From Saccharopolyspora phatthalungensis (GTDB taxonomy: Bacteria > Actinomycetota > Actinomycetes > Mycobacteriales > Pseudonocardiaceae): DNA of 64,000 nucleotides. Shown here one piece after another: positions 1 through 7,968 of the stretch. Location of the stretch: the NCBI RefSeq assembly GCF_014203395.1, contig NZ_JACHIW010000001.1, forward strand, positions 3,641,501 through 3,705,500, given 5' to 3'. Made by a program: the position numbers and the translations under genes. Under the pieces are notes generated by a model. That model made no database searches. It was given only the letters and a program-made list of their open reading frames with translations, and was not told where the DNA came from. Positions within the stretch are counted from its first letter, which is position 1; the number at the start of each line of letters is the position of its first letter.

Positions 1-1133
1 CGGGCAGCTTGGCGGCGCTGGCGGCCGTGCTGGTCGGCATCGCCCTGACCGCGCGCAACGCCCGGCGGCTGGTCGACCGGACCCTGGTCTCCAGGTTGGC
101 GAAACTGCGCGACGACACGCTGCAACTCGCCCGCCGGAGACTGCCCGACATCATGTCCCGGCTCAAGCGCGGCGAGCGCGTCGACGTCGAAGCCGAGCTC
201 GTCCCGCTGGACTACGGCAACGACGAGATCGGGCAGGTGGCGGAGGCATTCAACACCGCCCACCACACCGCGGTCGCCGCCGCGGTGCAGGAGAACCAGG
301 CGAAGGAAGGCATCAACAAGGTCTTCCTCGGCATCGCGCACCGGAACCAGGGGCTGGTGCATCGCCAGCTCAAGGTGCTCGACAAGATGGAACGCAGCGA
401 GGAGCACCCCGAACGGCTGGACGGGCTGTTCCGGCTGGACCACCTCGCCACCCGTGCCCGGCGCAATGCCGAGAACCTGATCATCCTGGCCGGCGAGCAG
501 CCGGGTCGGCGGTGGCGCAAGCCGGTGCGGCTGGTGGACATCGTGCGCGCGGCGGTCGCTGAAACCGAGCACTACTACCGGATCCGGGTGCATCCGACGC
601 CCGACGTCTCGCTGGTCGGCGCGGCCGTGGGAGACGTGATCCACCTGCTGGCCGAGTTGATGGACAACGCCACCTCGTTCTCCTCGCCGGACTCGCAGGT
701 CCAGGTCTTCAGCAGCGACACACCGCGCGGTGTGCTGCTGCAGATCGAAGACGAAGGGCCGGGCATGCCCCCGGCCGACCGCGACGAGGCCAATGCGCTG
801 CTGTCCACGCCGCCGAAGTTCGAGGACATCACGGTGCGCGGCGATTCCCGGCTCGGGCTGTTCGTGGTGGCCAGACTCGCCGCCCGCCGCGGCATCGAGG
901 TGGATCTGCGCGACGCGGCCGAGGGCGGCACGGTGGCGTTCGTCCGGCTGCCGACGGACCTCGTGGCGAGCGAGCCGGCGGACCATCCGCTGCCCACTGA
1001 GCCGCTGCGTTTCCCGGTGACGGACCCCGACGTGCCGCCGCAGGTTGGGCACTCGCCGGAGCGCACGCGTGGCACCATGACCGCGTTCCAACGCGGGACG
1101 CGCGAAGCCCGCCGGGTCGGCAACGGCGAATGA
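1..1133 (+). CDS. CvnA-type sensor histidine kinase, 5' end cut off by window
   Basis: This is the C-terminal part of a conservon histidine-kinase-like protein. The frame is already open at base 3, so the gene begins upstream. A HAMP-like linker and a helical region come first. An HATPase domain follows, with the N-box ELMDNATSF, the G1 motif DEGPGM and a G2-type GDSRLGLFV segment. In conservons the CvnA membrane protein works with a roadblock protein, a DUF742 protein and a GTPase to relay signals at the membrane. The next two genes fit that order and are tightly spaced. The ATP-binding motifs look intact, and the tail after about 960 is low complexity. Family assignment is strong; the signal sensed is unknown. 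Confidence 0.9.
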   Translation, partial: GSLAALAAVLVGIALTARNARRLVDRTLVSRLAKLRDDTLQLARRRLPDIMSRLKRGERVDVEAELVPLDYGNDEIGQVAEAFNTAHHTAVAAAVQENQAKEGINKVFLGIAHRNQGLVHRQLKVLDKMERSEEHPERLDGLFRLDHLATRARRNAENLIILAGEQPGRRWRKPVRLVDIVRAAVAETEHYYRIRVHPTPDVSLVGAAVGDVIHLLAELMDNATSFSSPDSQVQVFSSDTPRGVLLQIEDEGPGMPPADRDEANALLSTPPKFEDITVRGDSRLGLFVVARLAARRGIEVDLRDAAEGGTVAFVRLPTDLVASEPADHPLPTEPLRFPVTDPDVPPQVGHSPERTRGTMTAFQRGTREARRVGNGE

Positions 1134-1163
1134 ACCGGCCCAGCAATGACAAGGAAGTGTGGG

Positions 1164-1586
1164 ATGAGCGAGAAGACCGGCTCCGACGGTGAGCTGAACC
1201 GGCTGCTGGACGACCTGGTCGCCCGCGTCGTCGGGGCGCGCGACGGTGTCGTGCTCTCTGCCGACGGCCTGCTCGTGGCGAAGTCCGCGGGGCTGTCCGC
1301 TGCGGATTCCGAGCATCTCGCGGCGATGGCCTCGGCCTTCCAGAGCCTGGCCCGGGAGACCGGGAGGCACTTCGGGGGCGGTCAGGTGCGGCAGACGCTC
1401 GTCGAGCTCGAACACGCCTTCCTCTTCGTCACCGCCGCGGGTTCGGGTGCGTGCCTGGCCGTGCTCGGGGAGGAGGAGGCCGACGTCGGCATGATCGCCT
1501 ACGAGATGAATCTGCTGGTCGTGCGGGTCGGCGACTGCCTTAGCTCGGCGCCACGCACCGAGGTGGCACCGCTGCCCCGCCCATGA
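1164..1586 (+). CDS. CvnB-type roadblock/LC7 domain protein
   Basis: A 140-residue roadblock/LC7 protein, the second conservon component. In this family it binds the small GTPase CvnD and modulates it. An in-frame ATG at 1146 is possible, but ATG 1164 has an AAGGAAG ribosome site at 1151-1157 with six-base spacing, so 1164 is preferred. The VVLSADGLLVAKS strand and the later hydrophobic segment FLFVTAAGSGACLAVL are typical of the fold. Its stop overlaps the next start (1583), which indicates translational coupling. Its expected GTPase partner is missing downstream. Confidence 0.9.
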   Translation: MSEKTGSDGELNRLLDDLVARVVGARDGVVLSADGLLVAKSAGLSAADSEHLAAMASAFQSLARETGRHFGGGQVRQTLVELEHAFLFVTAAGSGACLAVLGEEEADVGMIAYEMNLLVVRVGDCLSSAPRTEVAPLPRP

Positions 1587-1957
1587 CGCCCAGGGACGAA
1601 GAGCTGTGGCTGGATGAGGAGTCAGGGCCACTGGTCCGGCCGTATGCGATGACGCGGGGCCGCACCCGGCCGGCGCTGCCGGGACTGGACGTGGTCACAC
1701 AGTTGCTGACGTCCTGGCGGGGCCCCGACCACAGCGGACTTTCCGTGGAGCATCTTGACATCCTCCAGTTGTGCGTCCGCCCGCTGTCGGTCGCGGAGGT
1801 GGCGGCGTACCTGGACACCCCGATCATGGTGGCGAAGGTGCTGGTCAGTGATCTGATCGAACGAGGTGCTCTAGTGGTCGGCGCAAGGTCTCGAACGGCG
1901 GTGCGTCCCGACCGAAAACTGCTACAAGCGATCCTAGAAGGCGTCCGCAGACTCTAA
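1583..1957 (+). CDS. CvnC-type DUF742 protein
   Basis: A 124-residue DUF742 protein, the third conservon component. Its start overlaps the stop of the roadblock gene. The C-terminal half (LSVAEVAAYLDTPIMVAKVL and onward) looks like a winged-helix fold, with an HTH-like helix followed by LIERGALVV. In complete conservons this gene is followed, usually at once, by a CvnD GTPase of about 190 residues. Here it is followed by about 590 bases of non-coding sequence, so the operon is incomplete. Confidence 0.9.
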   Translation: MTPRDEELWLDEESGPLVRPYAMTRGRTRPALPGLDVVTQLLTSWRGPDHSGLSVEHLDILQLCVRPLSVAEVAAYLDTPIMVAKVLVSDLIERGALVVGARSRTAVRPDRKLLQAILEGVRRL

Positions 1958-2545
1958 CCCACCACAAAATCGAAGACAGCCAACAAAAACCACATCGCCC
2001 AACAGAATTCCAACCCGGAAACACCCATGCCCCGACTTGTTGGCGGCGGGTCCCGATCCCGATGTGAGTGCGGTGTGCGGGATCCGGCAGCACTGATGCG
2101 GCTAGCCGCGAATGATGTTGGGCTGGGGGCTGGTCGGAAAGCCAGGCCGGGAACGGCCACGCACGCACGGAGCCAATGAACATCTCCACCGCACCGTGGG
2201 GGGTGTGGGGGGGTCGACCCCCACAACAACTGCATAGATCCCAGCACCCGCATGGATTGACCGGTGTTCCCCGCACCAGCCACAACAATGTCGGAGCCCA
2301 GTATTCGTTTACCCCGAACCGTTTTGCTCAGTATTCGTTTGCTGGTGGCTTTCGAGGACCTTCGCCCCTGTCTTTGATTATTGCCCACACAAGATCGCGG
2401 TGAAAGCTAGGTCTTATGGCCATTGGGTGTCGGCCTGATCCGGTGCTGCACTGCAGGTGGCTCGCAGTATTGGGGAGGGCCACAAATTAGGAATGTAGCC
2501 ACTACATGCAGCAGCAGACAGTTGCGCGGAGGAGGCGAGCAAAAA
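1958..2545. other. Non-coding junction after the conservon
   Basis: No convincing gene. Base composition becomes more AT-rich than in the conservon. It holds a strong hairpin at 2204-2225 and two direct copies of CAGTATTCGTTT about 30 bases apart near 2300 and 2331. It may mark the breakpoint at which the expected cvnD gene was lost and foreign DNA joined. Confidence 0.5.
2204..2225. terminator. GC-rich hairpin, possible conservon terminator
   Basis: Arms TGTGGGGG and CCCCCACA close around a GTCGAC centre. There is no T-run, which is common for actinobacterial terminators. It lies 250 bases after cvnC, so assignment to that operon is tentative. Confidence 0.45.
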
Positions 2546-3532
2546 ATGTCACAAGCCGCGGAAGTCAACAAGCTCGCGGAGACCGTCACGGCGGTCGGGT
2601 TTTTCCAGCTGCCGGGGCAAGCCGTCTTCGATCACGAGAAGCAGCAGGTGGCTGCGGTGTCTCGAGCGCCAGGCAACCTTGACCTGTTTGTGATCGGGTA
2701 CGACAACCATGTGTGGAGTACCTTCTGGAACGAATACGCTGGTTGGAGCGATGATTGGTTCCCGCTGCCGGGGCAAGCCGTCTTCGATCACGGACACCAA
2801 GAAATCGCTGCGGTGTCTCGAGCGCCAGGCAAACTCGACCTGTTCGTGATCGGGTACGACAACCATGTGTGGAGTACCTTCTGGAACGACCACGCTGGTT
2901 GGAGCGATGATTGGTTCCCGCTGCCGGGGCAAGCCATCTTCGATCACGAGAAGCAGCAGGTGGCTGCGGTGTCTCGAGCGCCAGGCAAACTCGACCTGTT
3001 CGTGATCGGGTACGACAACCGCGGGTGGAGTACTTTCTGGAACGAATACGCTGGTTGGAGCGATGATTGGTTCCCGCTGCCGGGGCAAGCCGTCTTCGAT
3101 CACGAATACCAAGAAATCGCTGCGGTGTCTCGAGCGCCAGGCAACCTCGATCTGTTCGTACTCGGATACGACAACCGCGGGTGGAGCACTTTCTGGAACG
3201 AATACGCTGGTTGGAGCGATGATTGGTTCCCGCTGCCGGGGCAAGCCGTCTTCGATCACGAATACCAAGAAATCGCTGCGGTGTCTCGAGCGCCAGGCAA
3301 CCTCGATCTGTTCGTACTCGGATACGACAACCGCGGGTGGAGCACTTTCTGGAACGAATACGCTGGTTGGAGCGATGATTGGTTCCCGCTGCCGGGACAA
3401 GCCGTCTTCGATCACGAACACCAAGAAATCGCTGCGGTGTCTCGAGCGCCAGGCAACCTCGACCTGTTCGTACTCGGATACGACAACCACGGGTGGAGTA
3501 CCTTCTGGAACGAATACGCTGGCTGGAGCTAG
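2546..3532 (+). CDS. Six-repeat propeller-type (DUF346/PLL-like) protein
   Basis: A 328-residue protein made almost wholly of six 52-residue repeats, after an 18-residue leader without a clear signal peptide. Each repeat carries LPGQAVFDH, AAVSRAPG, LDLFV-GYDN and STFWN--AGWSDDW. This resembles DUF346 and PLL-type lectin repeats, which form bladed beta-propellers that bind sugars. Start 2546 is supported by GGAGGAGG at 2528-2535. Codon use is more AT-rich than in neighbouring host genes, suggesting transfer. The last blade stops at GWS, so the propeller may be incomplete. Sugar binding is inferred from family resemblance only. Confidence 0.75.
   Translation: MSQAAEVNKLAETVTAVGFFQLPGQAVFDHEKQQVAAVSRAPGNLDLFVIGYDNHVWSTFWNEYAGWSDDWFPLPGQAVFDHGHQEIAAVSRAPGKLDLFVIGYDNHVWSTFWNDHAGWSDDWFPLPGQAIFDHEKQQVAAVSRAPGKLDLFVIGYDNRGWSTFWNEYAGWSDDWFPLPGQAVFDHEYQEIAAVSRAPGNLDLFVLGYDNRGWSTFWNEYAGWSDDWFPLPGQAVFDHEYQEIAAVSRAPGNLDLFVLGYDNRGWSTFWNEYAGWSDDWFPLPGQAVFDHEHQEIAAVSRAPGNLDLFVLGYDNHGWSTFWNEYAGWS
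2603..3532 (+). repeat. Tandem 156-bp coding repeats, six copies
   Basis: Units begin at 2603, 2759, 2915, 3071, 3227 and 3383, and the last is cut short by the stop codon. Copies 3071-3226 and 3227-3382 appear identical base for base, showing very recent duplication or gene conversion. The others differ at a few sites, such as GHQEI/EKQQV and NHV/NRG. Confidence 0.95.
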
Positions 3533-3559
3533 TTCGCTAGCTGTGGGGACATCGGCGCG

Positions 3560-3871
3560 GTGGGTGTTGTCCCCCACCTGCAGGGGAGGTCCTCCGCGGA
3601 GTTCGCCACCGATGAGGCTGCGGTGAAGGAGGTGGCTCGGCACGCCCAAGGCGGACTGAAATTCCACGACCTCCGCCATTCCTACGCCACCTGGCTCGTG
3701 GACGACGGCGTGCCGGTGAACATGGTCCAGCGGGTCATGGGCCACGAGCGCTCCTCAACCACGCTCGATCTCTACACCCGCCGCACCGACAACGGTGACC
3801 GCATCCTCCGCGCACTCGACGACGAGAATGGTGACGACGGCGACGCCAACGGGCCCGTGCCCGTCCGCTGA
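3560..3871 (+). pseudogene. C-terminal stump of a tyrosine integrase
   Basis: Only the last ~80 residues of a phage-type tyrosine recombinase remain. The HDLRHSYATWL box gives the catalytic His and Arg, then GHERSSTTLDLYTR gives the second His and the nucleophilic Tyr. The N-terminal and core-binding regions and the first catalytic Arg are absent, so it cannot recombine. It points toward tRNA-Val(CAC), about 100 bases away, and looks like the relic of an element once integrated at the 3' end of that tRNA. Confidence 0.85.
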
Positions 3872-3921
3872 TCGGATGCTGACTGTTCGCTGACTAATCG
3901 GATCACCAAAAACGAAAAGTG

Positions 3922-3956
3922 CCTGGTCTTAACCTCTTGTTGAGGTTGTGACCAGG
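3922..3956. terminator. Bidirectional hairpin terminator
   Basis: CCTGGTC-tt-AACCTC pairs with GAGGTT-gt-GACCAGG around a TTGTT loop. On the minus strand, CACTTTTCGTTTTT follows. It therefore most likely ends the tRNA-Val(CAC) transcript and also faces the integrase stump. Confidence 0.8.
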
Positions 3957-3968
3957 CCCTTTTGCCTG

Positions 3969-4040
3969 TGGGCGATACTGGGATCGAACCAGTGACCTCT
4001 TCGGTGTGAACGAAGCGCTCTCCCGCTGAGCTAATCGCCC
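3969..4040 (-). tRNA. tRNA-Val (anticodon CAC)
   Basis: The minus strand folds into a full cloverleaf. The acceptor is GGGCGAT/ATCGCCC, the anticodon arm CTTCG-TTCACAC-CGAAG gives anticodon CAC, and the T-loop is TTCGATC. The CCA end is not encoded. Its last 28 bases nearly match those of tRNA-Val(GAC) at 6179, in the opposite direction. Confidence 0.95.
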
Positions 4041-4097
4041 TTGTTCTCTTGTTCTGCCGCCGTTCCCGGCGACGAGAAGAACAATACACGATCGTTT

Positions 4098-4724
4098 TCA
4101 GGGGCCGAACAGGGGGGATGCCAACCAACTCCAGGACAGGCCGAGCCAGCCGCCGACGGTGTTGAACAGGCCCAGCATCCACAGCGTGGCGAGGACGACG
4201 AGGCAGGTGGCGCTCATGACGGCGAGTTTGGTGGCGAGGGGTTGGCGGCCTAGCCAGCGTATCCAGCGGTGGTAGTGACGCTTGGCGAAGGTGTTGACGC
4301 GGTGCGCCCAGTGGAATTCGGTGGCGAGGATGCCGAGTCCGGCGAACACGACGAGCCAGCCGGGACCGGGGTAGGGGATCATGAGGATCCCGGCGATGAG
4401 CACGAGTGTGCCGAAGACACCGAGCACGATCCGGTAGCCGGTGTTGAGACCGGGCTTGCTGCGGACGCGTTCGCGGAAGGCGCGCAGGCGTTCCCGCAGG
4501 GCGTTCAGTCGGCGGGGTCCACGCTGGTCTTCGGTGGAGGGTTGCGTACCTGTGCTGCCGGATCCCGGCTCGGCTGTGTTGTTCAGGGCTGTCCACCTGC
4601 CGGTTGCGAGCGTTCGTCGGTGTTGGACACCGGTTGGCCGCGCCCCCGGCAGTGTCCGACTTGGGCCAGAATACGGGCCTTGTTGGGCTGCTGTGACTGG
4701 CGTGGCGCACGATAGCGATGTCAA
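4098..4724 (-). CDS. TIGR02611-type membrane protein (PGPGW motif)
   Basis: About 208 residues. A basic, poorly conserved N-terminal third precedes a hydrophobic core. That core has two close membrane segments around ILMIPYPGPGWLVVFAGLG and a third near LAVMSATCLVVLATLWML. The PYPGPGW box is the signature of an actinobacterial family of small membrane proteins of unknown function. The true start may be downstream of 4724, because the first ~70 residues look unstructured and no good ribosome site was seen. Confidence 0.8.
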   Translation of the reverse strand: MTSLSCATPVTAAQQGPYSGPSRTLPGARPTGVQHRRTLATGRWTALNNTAEPGSGSTGTQPSTEDQRGPRRLNALRERLRAFRERVRSKPGLNTGYRIVLGVFGTLVLIAGILMIPYPGPGWLVVFAGLGILATEFHWAHRVNTFAKRHYHRWIRWLGRQPLATKLAVMSATCLVVLATLWMLGLFNTVGGWLGLSWSWLASPLFGP

Positions 4725-5419
4725 GCGGACGGCTGGGTGGTGCGGGTTGGACGCTTGTGTCCGAAGAATGATCGGGATCAGGCTTTCGGCCCTGTTGCGC
4801 CCCTTCGATCCTGGTCACATTGTGACGCCGGTCTCGCTCGGGCGTTCGGCCGTACGCGTGGTCGGTAACGGAGACGACTCGGCCCATTCCCCCGATACGG
4901 GGAACTGTCGTGGCGAGCGTCTCATCGATGGGGAGTACTGCGAGACTCCCGAGGGGGCGGATCGCCTATCCTTGGACGGACGTCAGGCGAGCTCGACGAA
5001 GTGGAAAACCCGGTGGTCAGCCGGGGCGTGACGGAGAGTTCCGCAGGGCGAGGGCGACGGATCGAAGGCCAGGCGTAAGCACGGTTCGCTCGGTTACGGA
5101 AAGTAGCGGAGATCGGCCACTGGATGGGTGCTGGTCCTGCGACCCAGCGTCCTCTGTCGGGTTCGTCCGCGGCGGATCTTCCTCCGGTGTGGACAGCGGA
5201 TCCGGTTCGTCTCGCAATGAGATGACCGGCCCGTGGTGTACCCCGAAGCCGGAGCCGGACTGGACACGCTGTGCACTTGCGTGATTGCCCAGCGAAGTGG
5301 GGCGTGCCCCGTACGGGTGATCTATGCAGGAGTTGCGAGCGTATCGGCCCGATAAGGCGTCACAACTGTGTTGCTCGGTCGGATAAGGGGACCGGGAGGG
5401 AGCAGGAAAGGGGAGGACA
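4725..5419. other. Long intergenic region upstream of ssgB-like gene
   Basis: No gene is supported; open frames here have out-of-frame composition. It must contain the divergent promoters for the membrane protein (minus) and the SsgB-like gene (plus). Its length suits a developmentally regulated promoter, but no specific operator was recognised. Confidence 0.5.
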
Positions 5420-5845
5420 ATGCGTAACGATCATGTGACATTGCGTTCGACTGCCGTGTTCGATCTATTGGCTCCGCAGGCACCTGCCGTGCCGGTCCAG
5501 GTCGAACTGCGCTACGACACCAGGGACCCCTACGCGGTGGTGGCTGCGTTCCGCACCGGCCGCGCCGGATGGGTCGAGTGGGTGTTCGCCCGCGACCTCC
5601 TCGCCGACGGGCTGATCGCGCACGCCGGCGAAGGCGATGTGACGATCCGGCCGGCCGTCGACGACCCAGAGGTCGTTGCGATCGAGCTCAGCTCGCCGTC
5701 CGGCCACGCGGTGTTCGAGGCCTCGGCGCAGGAGTTGGCCGACTTCCTTGACCGCACATACGACGTCGTAGTGCCGGGAAATGAGAACCTGTGGGTCGAC
5801 GTGGACGAGGCGCTGACCCGGCTGCTGCCCCACGACCTGGGCTGA
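5420..5845 (+). CDS. ssgB: SsgB-like sporulation/cell-division regulator
   Basis: A 141-residue SsgA-like protein of the usual length. Diagnostic segments are LRYDTRDPYAVVAAFRTG, the EWVFARDLLADGL box and the IELSSPSGHAVFEA strand. SsgB proteins localise to future septum sites and recruit FtsZ during sporulation-specific division in Streptomyces. Family membership is clear, but the exact SALP subgroup is inferred from similarity to SsgB rather than SsgA. GGGGAGGAC ends just before the ATG, giving a strong ribosome site. Confidence 0.85.
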   Translation: MRNDHVTLRSTAVFDLLAPQAPAVPVQVELRYDTRDPYAVVAAFRTGRAGWVEWVFARDLLADGLIAHAGEGDVTIRPAVDDPEVVAIELSSPSGHAVFEASAQELADFLDRTYDVVVPGNENLWVDVDEALTRLLPHDLG

Positions 5846-5985
5846 TCAAGGGGAGTCCGGTTCGGTGCGGGTATCGCGCCGAGCTAGCGGGCCCCCCTTT
5901 GATCGCGATCATGGACGTGGTCTAAAGTTCATTGTGCAAGGCGGCGGAGGGCCCAGGGTCATCTGGGCTTCGATGTCGCAGGCAC

Positions 5986-6058
5986 GCGGACGTAGCGCAG
6001 TTGGTAGCGCATCACCTTGCCAAGGTGGGGGTCGCGGGTTCGAGTCCCGTCGTCCGCT
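5986..6058 (+). tRNA. tRNA-Gly (anticodon GCC)
   Basis: Cloverleaf with acceptor GCGGACG/CGTCCGC, anticodon stem-loop CACC-TTGCCAA-GGTG and T-loop TTCGAGT. No encoded CCA. First of a three-tRNA cluster. Confidence 0.95.
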
Positions 6059-6105
6059 CTGGATTCTCTGGCGGTCCAGCCGGCTTCGGCATGGATGCGG
6101 AGTCC

Positions 6106-6177
6106 GGCGGAGTGGCCGAGTGGCTTAGGCAAGGGCCTGCAAAGCCCTGTACGCGGGTTCGATTCCCGCCTCCGCCT
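6106..6177 (+). tRNA. tRNA-Cys (anticodon GCA)
   Basis: Acceptor GGCGGAG/CTCCGCC and anticodon arm AGGGC-CTGCAAA-GCCCT give anticodon GCA. T-loop TTCGATT. It abuts the following tRNA, so the two are probably one transcript. Confidence 0.95.
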
Positions 6178-6178
6178 C

Positions 6179-6250
6179 GCGCGATTAGCTCAGTGGGAGA
6201 GCGCTACCTTGACACGGTAGAGGTCACTGGTTCAATCCCAGTATCGCGCA
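6179..6250 (+). tRNA. tRNA-Val (anticodon GAC)
   Basis: Acceptor GCGCGAT/ATCGCGC and anticodon arm CTACC-TTGACAC-GGTAG give anticodon GAC. CCA follows directly at 6251-6253. The integrase gene starts its 3' end 120 bases further on and reads toward this tRNA, the classic layout of an element integrated in a tRNA 3' end. Confidence 0.95.
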
Positions 6251-6253
6251 CCA
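6222..6253 (+). other. Probable left attachment site (tRNA-Val 3' end)
   Basis: Inferred from the integrase position. The T-arm and 3' acceptor half of tRNA-Val(GAC) would form the att core. No second copy of this segment was noticed by eye elsewhere in the window, so the core boundaries are not defined. Confidence 0.5.
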
Positions 6254-6270
6254 TCTATATTCCCAGGTTA

Positions 6271-6305
6271 GAACCCCATCCGATGATCTTCATTGGTTGG
6301 GGTTC
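6271..6305 (+). terminator. Hairpin terminator after the tRNA cluster
   Basis: GAACCCCA-t-CC pairs with GG-t-TGGGGTTC, followed by CTACTATTTT. It would end the tRNA operon. It lies inside the presumed element, so the element may have brought its own terminator. Confidence 0.7.
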
Positions 6306-6313
6306 CTACTATT

Positions 6314-6333
6314 TTGGGAGCAAATTGGGAGCA
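6314..6333 (+). repeat. Two 11-bp-spaced TTGGGAGCA repeats, candidate integrase arm sites
   Basis: TTGGGAGCA occurs at 6314 and again at 6325, one helical turn apart, between the att core and int. Repeats in this position usually bind the N-terminal domain of the integrase or the excisionase. That role is inferred from position. Confidence 0.5.
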
Positions 6334-6369
6334 GTTGATCTTGGCTTACTGTGTTCACGCGATCTGTGT

Positions 6370-7500
6370 TCATCGCTTGTCGCCGGTGGCATCGGTGTCG
6401 CCGTGACCGTGGTGTGACCGTCGCCATCGGGTGTCGAGTGCGGTGAGCATGTGGTCGATCATGGGTTGGGTGACGTGGGAGTAGATGCCTTCGACTCCTG
6501 GCATGCGGTGGCCAATTCGCTGGTGTTGGAGGGCTTTGTCGGCGTGGTCTTCGTTGAGCCAGGTTTTGTGGGTGTGCCGGAGCCCGTGGAATGTCAGGCC
6601 CGCCTGGATGGGTGCCCAGCCTCGTTTCTTGTTTCCGGCGACGGCGGGTCGCCAGATGCGGTCGCGGAAGTTGGCGCGGCGTAGCAGGCCGTCGCGGGGG
6701 CCGGTGAAGACGTGGTCGTGGTGTTGCCGCGCGGCGTGCTCGGTGAGGAGCTGGACGAGGAACTTCGGCAGGTGGATGGGGCGGGCGCTGGCAGGTGTCT
6801 TGGGCGGCCCGAGTTCGAGTCGGCCGCCGATTTCGTGGAGTGCCCCTTTGTCGGGATCAACGGTAATGAGGGCGTTGCCGCCGAGGTTGACGTTGTGCCA
6901 TTGCAGTCCGGCGAGTTCGCCCCACCGCATCCCGGTGTAGGCAGCGGTGATGATCAGCGTCCCGTACGCCGGGTCGCAGCGGTCGGCGATGCGGCGCACG
7001 ACGCTGGGGCTGGCGGTTTCTTTCGGGGTTGATGGGTCGAGGTTGAGTTTGAGGCGTCGGCAGGGGTTTTTGCCGATGTAGTCCTCCTCGACGGCTTCGC
7101 CCAGGATCATCGACAGCAGGGTGACGATGTCGGCGACCGTGGCGTCGCCGAGATGGCGGCGCAATCCCTTCACCCATTGTTTGATCTTGATATGAGTGAT
7201 CTCTTCCAGCGGGGTGTCGGCGAACTTGGGCCGGATGTGGTTGCGCAGATGCGAGTTGTATTTGGCCCAGGTGCCTTCGGCGACGTCGTGGGCATCGCAC
7301 CAGATCTCGGTCCACTCGCCGAACGTGGTTTGGGCTTTGCGGGGATCGTTGAAGGTTCCCTGCCGGGTTTCGTATTCGATGTCTGCGGCTCGGTCGCGGG
7401 CTTGGTCGGGGTTGGTGTATCCGGTTTCGCTTCCGATGGTTCCGTCGGGCCGGTAGTAGCGCACTCGCCACCCTGCCCCGTGTCCTTCGATCCATGCCAT
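6370..7500 (-). CDS. int: Tyrosine site-specific integrase
   Basis: A complete 376-residue tyrosine recombinase. An N-terminal arm-binding region (WRVRYYRPDG) precedes a SAM-like core-binding domain (about 60-150) and the catalytic domain. All catalytic residues are visible: R192 (YTGMRWGEL), K234 (GPPKTPAS), H305/R308 (FHGLRHTHK), H331 and Y340 (GHRMPGVEGIYSHV). It should integrate the element at tRNA-Val(GAC) and, with xis, excise it. It lies downstream of xis on the same strand. A short poly-His/Asp tail follows the tyrosine. Confidence 0.95.
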   Translation of the reverse strand: MAWIEGHGAGWRVRYYRPDGTIGSETGYTNPDQARDRAADIEYETRQGTFNDPRKAQTTFGEWTEIWCDAHDVAEGTWAKYNSHLRNHIRPKFADTPLEEITHIKIKQWVKGLRRHLGDATVADIVTLLSMILGEAVEEDYIGKNPCRRLKLNLDPSTPKETASPSVVRRIADRCDPAYGTLIITAAYTGMRWGELAGLQWHNVNLGGNALITVDPDKGALHEIGGRLELGPPKTPASARPIHLPKFLVQLLTEHAARQHHDHVFTGPRDGLLRRANFRDRIWRPAVAGNKKRGWAPIQAGLTFHGLRHTHKTWLNEDHADKALQHQRIGHRMPGVEGIYSHVTQPMIDHMLTALDTRWRRSHHGHGDTDATGDKR

Positions 7501-7689
7501 GAGACGTGTCTCCTTTGTGGACGATCCCGGTCGGTCGGCCGGGCTGGTCCATGGACGCTCTAGTGCCCGTAGAGGGCAAGCGGTATGTGTTCAGAAGCGA
7601 AGAGAGGGGCGTCTGCCGAATCGGTGTCCCTTGATGCCTGCTCGCGCCAGGCGAGGCACTGGGCGACGGTGGCCAGGGGCGGGGAGTCG

Positions 7690-7968
7690 CTAGTGACGCC
7701 GGGTTGGATGTGTTGCGGGCAAGCGGGCTTGGCGGATGATCTCGTGGAGATCGGTATCGGAAAAGCGGAGATGTTTGCCGAGGAAGGTGCAGGGGATGGC
7801 TCGGGCGCTGGCTTTTCGGCGGAGCCAGGATTCTTTGACCGCGAGTCGCTGGGCTGCCTCGGCAGGAGTGTGCAGATGGTTCGACAGCGGCTGTTCTTCG
7901 TCGTTGACGGGGTGTGTACCCGGGCGCTGGGTTGTCGGTGACTGGCGTCTGGGGGTGCGGTCAGGCAT
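7690..7968 (-). CDS. xis: Excisionase-like MerR/HTH_17 protein
   Basis: A 92-residue protein whose C-terminal half is a small winged-helix DNA-binding domain (HTPAEAAQRLAVKESWLRRK, then IPCTFLGKHLRFSDTDL). This is typical of Xis proteins that steer tyrosine integrases toward excision. ATG 7968 with GGGAG seven bases upstream is preferred over TTG at 7998. The start overlaps the end of the small upstream frame (stop 7961), and int follows 190 bases later on the same strand. Confidence 0.8.
   Translation of the reverse strand: MPDRTPRRQSPTTQRPGTHPVNDEEQPLSNHLHTPAEAAQRLAVKESWLRRKASARAIPCTFLGKHLRFSDTDLHEIIRQARLPATHPTRRH

Noticed and set aside
4910..5284. Plus-strand frame upstream of ssgB-like gene
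   Set aside because: No conserved features and several overlapping frames; treated as promoter region.
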